Shown here piece by piece: positions 35,148 through 44,910 of a stretch of 64,000 bases of DNA (positions are counted from its first letter, which is position 1; every line of letters begins with the position of its first letter). Made by a program: the position numbers and the translations under genes. Source of the DNA: Budorcas taxicolor (taxonomy: Eukaryota; Chordata; Mammalia; Artiodactyla; Bovidae); assembly GCF_023091745.1 (NCBI RefSeq), contig NC_068926.1, positions 45,966,001-46,030,000 of the forward strand, written 5' to 3'. The notes below the pieces were generated by a model. The model did not search any database, had not been told where the DNA came from, and saw only the letters and a program-made list of their open reading frames with translations.

Positions 35148-35332
35148 CTTCCTTGGTGGCTCAGGTGGTAAAGAATCTACTTGCAATGCAGGAGACCTAG
35201 GTTCAATCCCTGGATTGAGAAGATCCTCTGCAGAAGGGAATGGCTACCCACTCCAGTTTTCTGGCCTGGAGAATTCCATGGATTGGCAGTCCTTGGGGTA
35301 GAAAAGAGTTGGACACGACTGAGTGACTCACT
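35148..35332 (+). mobile_element. Bov-tA SINE with target duplication
   Basis: Head 'gggcttccttggtggctcagg' to tail 'ggacacgactgagtgactca'. The flanks ttctggtaattggg (35134-35147) and ttctgataattggg (35333-35346) match 13/14; the last three G may belong to the head. Confidence 0.93.
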
Positions 35333-35346
35333 TTCTGATAATTGGG

Positions 35347-35602
35347 GGGCACCTGTACAGGCCTTGGCAGTAGAATATCACCAGGTGAGGTTTATTAAGT
35401 AAGTGCAGGAGGAAATCCATGTAAGCTCGTGAAAAAAAAAAAAAAAGGAAGAGATAAAGGTTTCACGGAAAAAAGTATTTACTGCACCCAGGAAGTTGAA
35501 AGAGAAATCAACTCACAAAAGTTGTTTTATTTAAACATCTTCATTGTCTTGTCTGTGGAAGATCAAAGGATTATGATTTAGAATTATGACACGTTATACA
35601 AA
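35347..35602. other. Spacer with a 15-A run
   Basis: An A15 run at 35432-35446 in otherwise plain sequence; no retrocopy body can be identified upstream of it. Confidence 0.35.
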
Positions 35603-35829
35603 GGGCTTCCCTGGTGGCTCAGTGGCAAAGAATCTGCCTGCAATGCAGGGGCCACAGGAGACACAGGTTCGATCCCTGGGTTGGGAAGATCCCCTGGAGG
35701 AGGGCATGACAGCTCACTCCAGCATTCTTGCCTGGAGAATCCGCATGGACAGAGGAGCCTGGTGGGCTGCAGTCCATAGCACTGCAAAGAGTCAGACACA
35801 GCGGAGCACACACGCACGCACGCATGCCT
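35603..35829 (+). mobile_element. Bov-tA SINE
   Basis: Complete element from 'gggcttccctggtggctcag' to 'gtcagacacagcggagc', ending in a (CACG)n-type tail. A target duplication is not evident. Confidence 0.9.
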
Positions 35830-36162
35830 ATCAAGGAGACACAGACTACATCCATGTCTCTCTCGCGGCCAGACACTACAGCTGAGCTGCTGGCTCTCCT
35901 TTGCCCCACCCCTGGTTTCCAAACATAGTGTGTCTCCCCAGCATCTGACTGTCAGGTGGGCAAGAAATATTGGGCCCATATCTGGCCCTTTCCCAACCTT
36001 TGTTTCTGATTCAGGGGCTGCAGTCAGCTTGAATACCTGTCACATATGTGCTGCCCAGGTGGGTAACCAGCAGGTGTGTGTCCTGGGAGTGGTGTCTGGG
36101 AGTGTGAGAATGGAATACTTCCATCCATATCAGTAAACAAGGATGTCACAGTCATCAGTGAT
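35830..36162. other. Single-copy DNA, no gene seen
   Basis: Nothing recognised in about 330 bp between the SINE and the LTR. Confidence 0.4.
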
Positions 36163-36624
36163 TGTAGCCCTTCAATATGAGCTGGTGAGTCCTGAGGAAT
36201 TCAGGAAGAAAGAGAATACCTGCCGTCTAGCAGCCGTCAGACTGCAGTCACTCCTGATGGTGAGCCCTGAGGAAAGGAAGCTCAGGATGTGAAAACAAAA
36301 GATACTGGCCCCAGATAGCTGAGGTGCATACAAAAGGAATGAGTTCCGTGAGCCCAGACCCTTGCATTTTTCCCATACATAGAGAACACTAAATTCCTTA
36401 ACTTGGGATATTTGGTTTTCTTTAATTAACAATAATCTTAATGTTCAGACTACCTGCCCTTTGTTGCAAAACTTCTATATAACCTGGCTCCTCCCCTTGC
36501 CTCCTCAGAGTAGTTCTCTTAGGATTACTTGAGATGCTTCCTCTTGGGCTTAAATCCTAAAAATTTCTGCTGAATAAAACATAACTCTCAAACTTTTAGG
36601 TTGTGTGTAATTTTCCTGTCGAAA
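36163..36624 (+). mobile_element. Probable solo LTR, class I type
   Basis: Starts tgtagccc and ends near 'ttttcctgtcgaaa', which fits a decayed 'cagtcgaca' LTR end. Promoter-type 'ctatataacc' at 36474-36483 and AATAAA at 36573-36578 lie in the right order and spacing for U3-R-U5 on the plus strand. The flanks agtgat and agtgtt (5/6) may be the target site. It points directly into the minisatellite and BovB segment downstream, so residual promoter activity could have made readthrough transcripts. Confidence 0.6.
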
Positions 36625-36644
36625 GTGTTACCTGTGGGAACTGC

Positions 36645-36945
36645 CTGCATTGTCTCATTCCAATGTGAATTTCCTATGGGTGTTAAGGGCTGCTGATGTG
36701 TGTTACCTAAGCTCGCCCTGCATGTGTACCGTTGTCTGTCACCTGTGTGTGCCATTATGTGGGCCTTTTGCTTGTGATCTCTGTGCTCCTCGTGTATGTT
36801 CTGTGTGAGTGTCTTATCTGTGGGTGCTTCCTGCACCCTGTTGTCCAGAGGTCATCTTTGTATGTACTACCTGTGAGCTACATTTAAGCTGCTCTCTTGC
36901 AACCATGTTACCTGATTCCATGTTCCCTTCTTGCTACTGTGAAAG
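36645..36945 (+). repeat. 301-bp segment identical to 60859-61159 (native-looking copy)
   Basis: Base-by-base comparison at a constant offset of 24,214 gives 301/301 matches with no gap. This copy sits in continuous minisatellite context on its left, so it appears to be the original. Its last few bases already belong to the BovB junction ('ctactgtgaaag'). Confidence 0.95.
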
Positions 36946-37350
36946 CTGGACTGTGAAGTAGGCTGAGCACCGAAAAATTGATGCTTTTGAAATGTGGTGT
37001 TGGAGAAGACTCTTGAGAGTCCCTTGGACTGCAAGGAGATCCAACCAGACCATCCTAAAGGAGATCAGTCCTGGGTGTTCTTTGGAAGGAATGATGCTAA
37101 AGCTGAAGCTCCAGTACTTTGGCCACCTCATGCGAAGAGTTGACTCATTGGAAAAGACTCTGATGCTGGGAGGGATTGGGGGCAGGAGGAGAAGGGGACG
37201 ACAGAGGATGAGATGGTTGGATGGTATCACCAACTCGATGGACATGAGTTTGAGTGATCTCCGGGGGTTGGTGATGGACAGGGAGGCCTGGCGTGCTGTG
37301 ATTCATGAGGTCGCAATGAGTTAGACACGACTGAGTGACTGAACTGAACT
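36939..37350 (+). mobile_element. BovB LINE 3' end, 5'-truncated
   Basis: Begins at 'gtgaaagctggactg', runs through the ORF2 C-terminus and ends 'gactgagtgactgaactgaact'. The frame contains TAG at about 36958. A target duplication is not clear (ctact against ctacg). Its 5' truncation point is the same nucleotide as that of the copy at 61154. Confidence 0.92.
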
Positions 37351-37690
37351 ACGTATCTCCTGTATGTGTGTGTGTGCTGTCTCTATGTGTGTGCTACCTG
37401 GGTGAGACTCTTTTAGTATTTTTCTTATGTGCTACTTGTGTGTCACCCGTTTGGGATGCAGTCTACATGTGTACTCACCTGGGTGGTGGGTGTGTTGCCT
37501 ATGTACATTACTGTTACACCGTGGACTGATTGTATATGTTGTCTGTGATACCGGGATCCAGCTTTCTTTGTGTTACCTGAACATTTCCATCTTGTGTTAC
37601 ATGTATATGTGATGTGTGTGTTGCTGCCTATGTGTCGCTGGATGAGTGTTCTCTGTGCCCTGTTCATGTGTGTCCTGCCAGCCTGGAGCA

Positions 37691-39828
37691 AAACCTAATG
37701 CTCACTCTGATTGGATATGCTGAGGCCATGTGACCAGCTCTGGACCAATCACTGAAATCAGGGCAGGGCTTTACTTGACCTGACCTGGAGCCAAGGGTGC
37801 GCGGTCTGGATCACTGCTCTGAGCTTGGGAGGCTAATTCCGTGGTGAAACTTGAGGCATTCTGAGAAGGAGAGGTGGATGCTGGGATATGTCCTCCACAG
37901 AACCTATGTCAGTGCCCTGGAGGCTGCCTGCTACCCTGGCATGGGGACCCTGAAGGCAGGAGAAGAGGGGATCCCACCTGGGGCCTTTCCTTCTCACTTC
38001 TGGTCCTCGACATGCATCTTTGAGACCTGCTGACCTCAGCCAGAGCCTGGGACCCACTGGGACTACAGTGTCCTCTACAGTTCTGGCCAGAACTCGGCCA
38101 CCCTGCCCCCTGTCCTGCCCTTTCTCTGGTCCTGAAGATTCCCTACCAGGCTCCTCACAGCCCCGTCACGGACTAATGCTTCTCTGAGCCTACCTGTAGT
38201 GTGCTCCTTAAAATGGTACTTTCATATTTTAAGGTTTAGACCCGAGTGTATCAGTATGAAGATTCAAGGCTTTGTGAATTGACCTACTATAAATTATACT
38301 GAACTCTGGACGGTCTTGAGGCTCTAATGAAATTCGAAATTTTAATGTGATTCATGAACTTGGAAGCTGATGAATCATCCACAGATGCCCAAGGTATCAG
38401 CAACGTGCAGACTATGGCCGTGTGTATGGAAGCGAAACCCCAGCACTGGGATTCTCCACTCATTATAGAAAGCAGAAATGCAGTCTAATGAGATGCAAAG
38501 CTCAGAAAGCTCTAGAATCACAATGAGAAATTCAGTTGGGAATGGCTCCCAGAAGTAAGGTCTAAGCGGGGCTACAGTAGCCCTGGTCCTAACTAGGTGA
38601 GCACACTCCTGCAGTGGCAGAGGGTGGAGAAAGTACCCGGGCTGGCTGTCCTGCATCCGCCTTCAGTGCTGCTGGGGAGACTCCACATCAGCAGCTAAGG
38701 AGCAGGAAGCCCAAAAGACAAGAGCTGAGTCCCACACAGTGCTCAGACCTCCACTCACCTCCAGAAACGTCTGACGCTCAGCCTTTTATGACCCCCTCTT
38801 CATGGGCGTGGCTGCTTCTCCTGAGGGCTTTCCCCCTCCCAGGAAGCTCCTCCAGACCCCCTGTCTGCTCCTGATGCTCCCTCCTCTGAGCCTCCACAGC
38901 ACAGGACAGAGCCCCATAGAAGACTGCTCATCTCATTCCCATGTCTTGGAGTTGGTCTCACCCACCTGTAATAACAGGATTGCTGTTATCCCATTATTGC
39001 TGTTATGGAGGTCACGAGTTCTTGCTAACCCAGAGCATCTGACATCCTTGTCGAGCTCCTCCAGCCTCTGACATGGTGACTGGCAGCAGCAGCTTGGGTC
39101 TTGTGGTGACTGTGGCGAGCAAAGTACCCCTGTCAGTCCCTGATTGACACAAAGCTTGGGTGAGAAATGGACTGTTATTTTTAGCACTGAGACATGGGAG
39201 TTCTATGTGGCTGCTGCAAACCTCTGTGTGCATCCATCGAAAGCAAATTTTATAATAGACTCGGAGTCTTGGGCAGCAGGCAAATTTTCCTCCACAACCA
39301 TATAGCTGTCACCCTGTTATCTTGTGTTGCAGGGCTAAGTACTGGAACCCATGTTTCCTGGAACATCCTCTTCTGCAAGGATTAGAGTTTGTTTTTTATT
39401 CGCTTCAGGTATATCTGTTTTTATTAGTTCTGATGTGTTTACTTCTTACAGCAATTCCAATCAGTCTTTTTCAAAAGTATTCATTTATTTATCTGTGTTT
39501 CAGTGTTCTCCCTCTGTTTCAGAGATGGGGAATTTCATTCTGACCTTGGCATCCATTTAATCTCTCCTCTGGGCTCTCACTTTTCTTCTGTGGTTTTTCA
39601 CAGCTAATGAACATGGTTTAGAGTGTTTCTGTTAAGTAGGCTCACCTCTAAGTGGAGAGCTCCCTATTTGTAAACAAGGTGCTTGAAATTGTGTTGCTAA
39701 CCACTCAAGTCAGTAAGATGCAGGGAGGTGTATGCAACTGTTCAAGTGACCTGCTCAGAAACACATACATATTGACATATTTATGCAGTTGTTGACATTA
39801 TAAATTTAAGAGAAGATATACACATTTA
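37691..39828. other. Single-copy DNA, no gene seen
   Basis: 38200-38390 is AT-rich and repeat-free and could be a conserved non-coding block. 37700-37770 may hold a scrap of an old repeat ('ggccatgtgaccagctctggaccaatcactg'). 39370-39560 resembles old antisense LINE sequence but cannot be assigned. No gene. Confidence 0.35.
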
Positions 39829-39927
39829 AGCAAACTCTGGGAGATAGTGAAGGACAGAGAAGCCTGGTGTGCTGCAGTTGATGGGGTCGCAAAGTGTCAA
39901 ACAGGACTGAGCAACTGAACAACAACA
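39829..39927 (+). mobile_element. BovB 3'-tail fragment, old variant
   Basis: 'aactctgggagatagtgaaggacagagaagcctggtg' through 'ggactgagcaactgaac' with an (AAC)n tail instead of (ACTGA)n. Only the last ~100 bp of the LINE. Confidence 0.85.
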
Positions 39928-40224
39928 AATACATATTTAAAGAGGTACACTGTAGAAATCAATTTAGGAAAGGTTAAGTAGAACAAATATTCATATTTGC
40001 ATTCAGACAGAGCCACTCCACATCGGCCACTGGTCAGTGTCCAGGTTTATGAATTAATACAAGTGTTTTCCATGACCACTGGGGATGGGGCACATGCCCC
40101 ACCTGGAGTGATCATGCACAAATTCACCTTGTAGACCTTGGGAGCAAGTTAGAGGTGAGTATGTGGGAATAACCAGCCTTGGTAAGAGCTGGCTGGGTGT
40201 CAGGACCACCAGGAGCTCACATGT

Positions 40225-40340
40225 ATGACCTTCATCTTCACACGGCATATGAGACAGGTATGGTGTCACCCTTCCTCTCTATGAGGAAACTGAGTCCAAG
40301 AATTGGCCTTGGCCTTGCATTTAATGAGGAGGCTAGGACA
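40225..40340 (-). mobile_element. MIR fragment, minus strand
   Basis: 'cttcatcttcacacggcat', 'gtgtcacccttcctctctatgaggaaactgag' follow the reversed MIR core. Confidence 0.5.
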
Positions 40341-40753
40341 GATCTATACTAACACACATCACAAGGGACTGTGATCAGTGTGATATGTGCAGAATTGGAG
40401 GAGGGGAAGACAGAAGGGGCCCACATGGTAGGGACACTGAGGATGGTGTTCAGTGGGTGTGACACAGCCCCCACCTAGAGGATGGGATCACTGCTACAAC
40501 TCCAACCTTGCTGAGGACAAAATCTCCATCACCCAACAAATGTGCATCGAGTACCTCCCACTCGGTAAGGAAGGTTCCGGAAACTGTGAAGGAGACATTG
40601 AACAGGTCACATAAGTTCTTGCCCTGTTGGTGTTGATACTCTAGAGGAGGGAGGAGCCCCGCAGTGATCATGGGACAGAATCATGGACATTGTGACTCCA
40701 GGTGTTGATGTGTGTTCTGAGGACAATAATGCAGGGTGATGTGATAGATAGAT
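40341..40753. other. Single-copy DNA, no gene seen
   Basis: Nothing recognised. Confidence 0.4.
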
Positions 40754-40915
40754 GTGTGTGTGTGTGTGTGTGTGTACGCATGTATAGGTGTGTGTGCACA
40801 TGTATATAAATGTGGAGGTGTGTGTGGAAATGGAGATATGCAGGTGTGTTATGGTATGTGTGGGTGGAGGTGTTAGTGCATAAATCTATTAAGTGTGTGC
40901 ATGTGTGCATGCACA
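40754..40915 (+). repeat. (TG)n microsatellite and TG-rich variant array
   Basis: A pure (TG)n run of about 22 bases (40754-40775) is followed by about 140 bp of TG-rich variant sequence with 'atgtataggtgtg', 'catgtatataaatgtgg' type units. Frames across it are low-complexity (His/Thr or Cys/Val rich). Confidence 0.85.
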
Positions 40916-41164
40916 GTTTCTAATTTAGAGTGAGCAGTCAGAAAAAAAGCCCTCTGAAAGTTGATAGCTGAGATTGATCTTGGGGAAAAGTGATCCAGGA
41001 AGAAGGAACAGAAAGAGCAGAGGAGCTGGGTGGGGACTGGCTTGGGCTAGGAGAGAGAGGAGCAGCTTTTTGAGAGGAGGTGTGGGAGACAAAGTGGGCG
41101 AGGCCACCTATATGGAGTTTCAGGCAAAAGGAAGGGGTTTGGATTTTTTATTTAATTCTTCTAA

Positions 41165-41330
41165 GAAGTCCTTGGAACTTTTATAAAAAGCTTTGTTGAG
41201 AAAAAATTGACATACAACAATCTGCTCACATTTAAAATGTGCACTTTGATGAGTTTTGAGGTACCTGTATCCCGGTGAAAACATCATCATGATCAAGATA
41301 GTGAATATGTCCCATTCCTCTCCAAAGTGT
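41165..41330 (-). mobile_element. Old L1 3'-end fragment
   Basis: 'gctttgttgagaaaaaattgacatacaacaa', 'catttaaaatgtgcactttgatgagtttt' and 'gtgaaaacatcatcatgatcaa' parallel the antisense of old L1M 3' ends ('ttgagatataattcacatac...'). Confidence 0.5.
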
Positions 41331-42274
41331 CCTTCAGGCATATCCCCTGATGCTCACTGTCTGCTGGTAGACAGAGTGTGTCCGCAAGCACGGCCCCCAG
41401 CTGATGAATGACAAGATTCAGTGTACCAGCATCCCTACTCCTTGGCCCCTTAGGAGGGGGAAGAACTGCATGAGTGTCCACACTGAATGTGATTCCCCAG
41501 TGGGACCAAGCTCTAATTGCACACAGAGGTAACTGTCCTCATAACAGACCCCTTATGACCTTGTTCCCCCATCTCCCTATAGTGTTTGCTGAGATCCCTT
41601 CCCAAATACGCAACATGACCTTGAATCTGTGCTCCAGGCCAGCTTCTAGGGGAAATAAACTAAGTCACTATGCATTTGAGGTCAACCCTCCAGGATTTAT
41701 AAGATGTGGGATGAAGCAAAGGGGTAAATCATGGATGAAGCCCAAACCTCTGCCCTGAACATGAAGGCAGCTATGCTGTCGAGAAGTGGGTTATGTGAAA
41801 GAGAAACCTCTCAGGTGGGAGACATGCTAATTAAATCCTGATGGTCACATGGTCTGGACACTTCCTCAGCAGCCCCTGGATAAAGGGCTGTGAATATTTC
41901 TGGAATTTCCATAGCCCCAAGCTCCAGATCCTCAGTGGGTCTCTTCAAGTCTGCCTGAGAGCTTTAGAGAATTCCTCTTTTTATCATCTGCTAGCAATGG
42001 ATTGTTCAAGTAGCTACCAGTGAGCACTCTTCATTTCTGTGTAATATGTCCAGACACTTCTGGAAATTATTTCATTAGTGGCCTCATTTTCAGCCACAAG
42101 TGGCTTTATTAAGGTTCCTCCTAGGAATTAAATTCCCATGCTTGGTCTCTATTTCATTTCAAGGTTTAGTTAAATTTATTTTTTAGTCCTTTGTAAGGTA
42201 ATGGAATGTGTGTGAGCATCTAACCAGCAAATGGGTTTTGTAAACTTCAGGTTTGTCAGTGGTATTCTGGTTGG
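41331..42274. other. Single-copy DNA, no gene seen
   Basis: The frame at 41474-41758 has no domain. 42060-42180 is AT-rich and repeat-free. Confidence 0.35.
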
Positions 42275-42750
42275 GAAATTTTTTTAAACTGAAGTATATT
42301 TGATTTACAATACTACGATAGATTCGGGCTACAGCAGAGTGATTCAGTATTTATACAGATTATACTCCATTAAAAGTTATCAAAAGGGAATGGCTGTATT
42401 TGGGCTTCCCAGGTGGTGCTACTGGTAAAGAACCTGCCTACTAATGCAAGAGAAGTAAGAGATGCAGGTTCGATCCCTGGGTGGGGAAGATCCCCTGGAG
42501 GGGGGCATGGCAACCCACTCCAGTACTCTTGCCCAGAGAATCCCCATGGACAGAGGAGCCTGGCGGACTGCAATCCATAGCATTGCACAAAGTAGGACAT
42601 GACTGAAACAACTTAGCACAATGGCTGTAATTACCTGTGCTGAACATCTTTGTTGATTGTCTATTTTATAAATAATAGTTTTTATCCCTTAATCCTATAC
42701 TCCTATCTTGCCCTTCCCTCCTTCCCTTGCCCTACTGGTAAACAATTTTT
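42275..42750 (-). mobile_element. L1 3' end (cetartiodactyl), split by a Bov-tA
   Basis: 'aactgaagtatatttgatttacaata' and 'cagcagagtgattcagtatt' (42285-42355) are the antisense 3' UTR. It resumes after the SINE with 'ctgtgctgaacatctttgttgattgtctattttata' and 'ccctactggtaaacaa'. A further CHR SINE inserted at its right part. Confidence 0.75.
42399..42619 (+). mobile_element. Bov-tA SINE nested in L1
   Basis: Head 'gggcttcccaggtggtgct' to tail 'gactgaaacaacttagcac'. The direct repeat aatggctgta is at 42389-42398 and 42620-42629 (10/10), proving insertion into the L1 end. Confidence 0.94.
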
Positions 42751-43049
42751 TAAATATTTATTTACTCACTTATTTTTGGCTGATGGGTCTTCATTGCTGT
42801 GCATGGGCTTTCTCTAGTTGTGAGAGCAGGGGACACTCTCTAGTTGCATTGCGTGGGCTTCTTATTGTGGTGGCTTCTCTTGTTGTGGAGAGTGGGCTCT
42901 AAGACACATTGGCTTCAGTAATTGTGACAAATGGGCTCATTACTTGCGGCACACAGGCTTAGTTGCCCTGAGGCATGTGGGATCTTTTCGGACCAGGTAT
43001 CCTGCATTGCAAGGTGGATTCTTAACCACTCTACCACCGGGAAGCCTTG
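42751..43049 (-). mobile_element. CHR-type SINE, long form, nested in L1
   Basis: Reversed A-rich tail, repeated 'gttgtgg/ttgcggcac' phrases and reversed head 'accactctaccaccgggaagcc'. The direct repeat aacaattttt is at 42741-42750 and 43050-43059 (10/10). Confidence 0.9.
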
Positions 43050-43059
43050 AACAATTTTT

Positions 43060-43602
43060 CTTTTTAAAAAACTTTAACCTTTTCCCCCCAAATGCGTGTA
43101 CCACAGGAAACAAGACGTCAAAACTTATTCTTTGGGCAAAACCTCGTTCTTTGGAGATCTTGTCCAATAGATTATTCCTCAAAGTTCATGTATTTTTCAT
43201 TACACATCCAAGGTACTTGAAGGTTGCACCACTCCACTGAGGCAGCCCTACATCCTGAAGATTTTTGTTTATTTTGTAAAGAAAAAATTGTTAAGATTTT
43301 TTTCCCTTGATTATCATACATTCCTACAGTCATCGAATGTTTACCAAGAAACTATTGTGCATCGGAACTCGTGCTTGCGCTGCTGAAAGAAAGAACTACA
43401 CAGCCATTCCCTTCTAAACTTGTTGTCTGATGGAAAGACTAAAATGTAGCCTCTAATATGCGTTCTCCCTCTAATTTCCCTAGTCTAGTATCTGACAGTC
43501 TCCCCTGAGCTGGAGACTGCATTCCCCATGCGCCTTTGCAGTGAGTTGTGGTCATGTGACTAAGTGCTGGCCAATGAGATGTTGGCAGGTGTGACGCTCT
43601 CA
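43060..43602. other. Single-copy DNA, no gene seen
   Basis: 43520-43620 ('agtgctggccaatgagatgttggcaggtg') resembles an old interspersed repeat that I cannot name. Confidence 0.35.
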
Positions 43603-43654
43603 CTTCCTTATAAGGAAGCTGACCCCCCCCCCCCCCCCCCCCCCCCCGCTTCCT
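43603..43654 (+). repeat. Poly-C25 bracketed by palindromic sequence
   Basis: 25 consecutive C at 43623-43647. Directly left is the 16-bp palindrome cttccttataaggaag (43603-43618), and directly right gcttcct (43648-43654), which can pair with the palindrome's right arm around the C tract. Such tracts form i-motif/G-quadruplex structures and are often mis-sized in sequencing. Confidence 0.9.
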
Positions 43655-44794
43655 GTCCCTTTCCCCTCCTACAAGCTGGGTTGCAGATATGAGGATGATG
43701 TCCCAAACGTAGACTAGGGTGGTGTCCAAAACGTGGACTAAGGTGATGTCCCAGGGAAGGCAGAACCGTGAGACGGAAGGGACTTTGGGCCCTCTGCCAG
43801 CCCCAACTTTCCTTTGGAATGGAGGGCTGACCTCTGATCTTACTCTGACAAGCCTATGGAGCCTCAGGTGAAGCAGCCACATGAATATGCTAACACAGGC
43901 CCCTGAATAGACATTGGAATACTGTGATCCTTACTCTAAAAAGTGTGACAGATGTGATGTGACCTCAAGAAGCATCAAAGCCAGTGTGCAAGAGATCGGA
44001 AGGTTGGAAACAGGAATCAGCCTACAGATCCTCCCCTCCCTCCATACCCTTCACTCTTGGTCTCCACACTGTTTCCCCAGGTAAATGTGCTGGACCACTG
44101 CCGTAAACACCCGCCACCACTTCTCTCCCTTGGTTCCCTCCAAGGCTGGCATCACTGTCTCTGTGAGGCTGAGCCTGGTGTGCCTGCCCAAGGCTGTGTC
44201 CTCAGGACCTAGAAGGGATATGGCAGGTGATAAATATGTCTTGGCTACTGCTATGGGCAGTTACTGTGCATGGTGATACATCTGTTATGGGGGACACGAT
44301 GGCCCAGAGAAGGTGCTCCAAATCCTCTGGTGACGCCAAAAAAGGTTTCCTGGAGGAGTGAGCTCCGTGAATGGTGATTTTCCAGGCTGACGAGGGGAGA
44401 GGACAATGCAGGTTTGGGAAGCATGGGGACCAGGGCTCAGAGAATGAACGTAGTGGGTGACAGGACCACTCCGGGGCAGCAGGAGGTGGAAGGAGGGGCT
44501 GGGGCAGCAGATGAGGCTCACAGAAGAGGAGGGAGAGCCTCTGAATTGTGTGACATGAGTGGCCAACACCAGATCTGATGTTAAAAATATTATCTGGAGT
44601 CCTGGTTGGGGGGTCTCTGGGCTGATTTGTCAAATAGGAAATTTCCCAGAGCAGAGATTGTAAAGCACCAAGGTCACACAGGCTAGGTGACCTCCAAGTG
44701 CTCAACCTGGTCAGTGCTGGAACAACTTGAGTTAGTGTCCAGTGCTTAAACATTAAGAATTTTTGCCTAAAATGAGCATTTCTCTATGTTGCTG
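43655..44794. other. Single-copy DNA; long minus-strand open frame without domain
   Basis: A duplicated phrase of the type 'gatgtcccaaacgtagacta' recurs at about 43699-43720 and 43722-43744. The minus-strand open frame 44202-44753 (183 codons) has no known domain and sits in sequence resembling an old repeat, so I do not call a gene. Confidence 0.35.
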
Positions 44795-44910
44795 AGGATC
44801 GGGGCTCAGATCCCGTGCGGAGGATCCCGAGCCCCATCCCACGTGGCGGCCGTGGCTGGTGCCGAGCAGTGGACCCCCGCCCGTGGGGGCTCACACTCAC
44901 CGCTGCCCTA
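44795..44910. promoter_or_regulatory. Small CpG-dense spot
   Basis: About 11 CpG in 110 bp, including a CACGTG E-box and 'ggcggccgtgg', in CpG-poor surroundings. On the minus strand a donor-like 'cggtgagtg' occurs near 44900. It could be a tiny CpG island or an unmethylated relic; no exon can be demonstrated. Confidence 0.3.

Larger units (their letters stand above)
36625..37690 (+). repeat. Decayed minisatellite of TGTGTTACCTG-like units, interrupted by BovB
   Basis: Variants of TGTG(T/C)TACCTGTG recur about 16 times, for example at 36626, 36697, 36737, 36865, 36905, 37390, 37429, 37490, 37569 and 37590, spaced roughly 20-60 bp. The array stands on both sides of the BovB insertion at 36939-37350, so it predates that insertion. 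Open frames within it are repeat artefacts. Confidence 0.65.

Noticed and set aside
36588..36836. 82-codon minus-strand frame duplicated at 60736-61050
   Set aside because: The repetition is only the 301-bp block copied to both loci; the frame is chance.
44202..44753. 183-codon minus-strand open frame
   Set aside because: Composition is Pro/Ser/Leu-rich without motifs, and the region resembles an old interspersed repeat.
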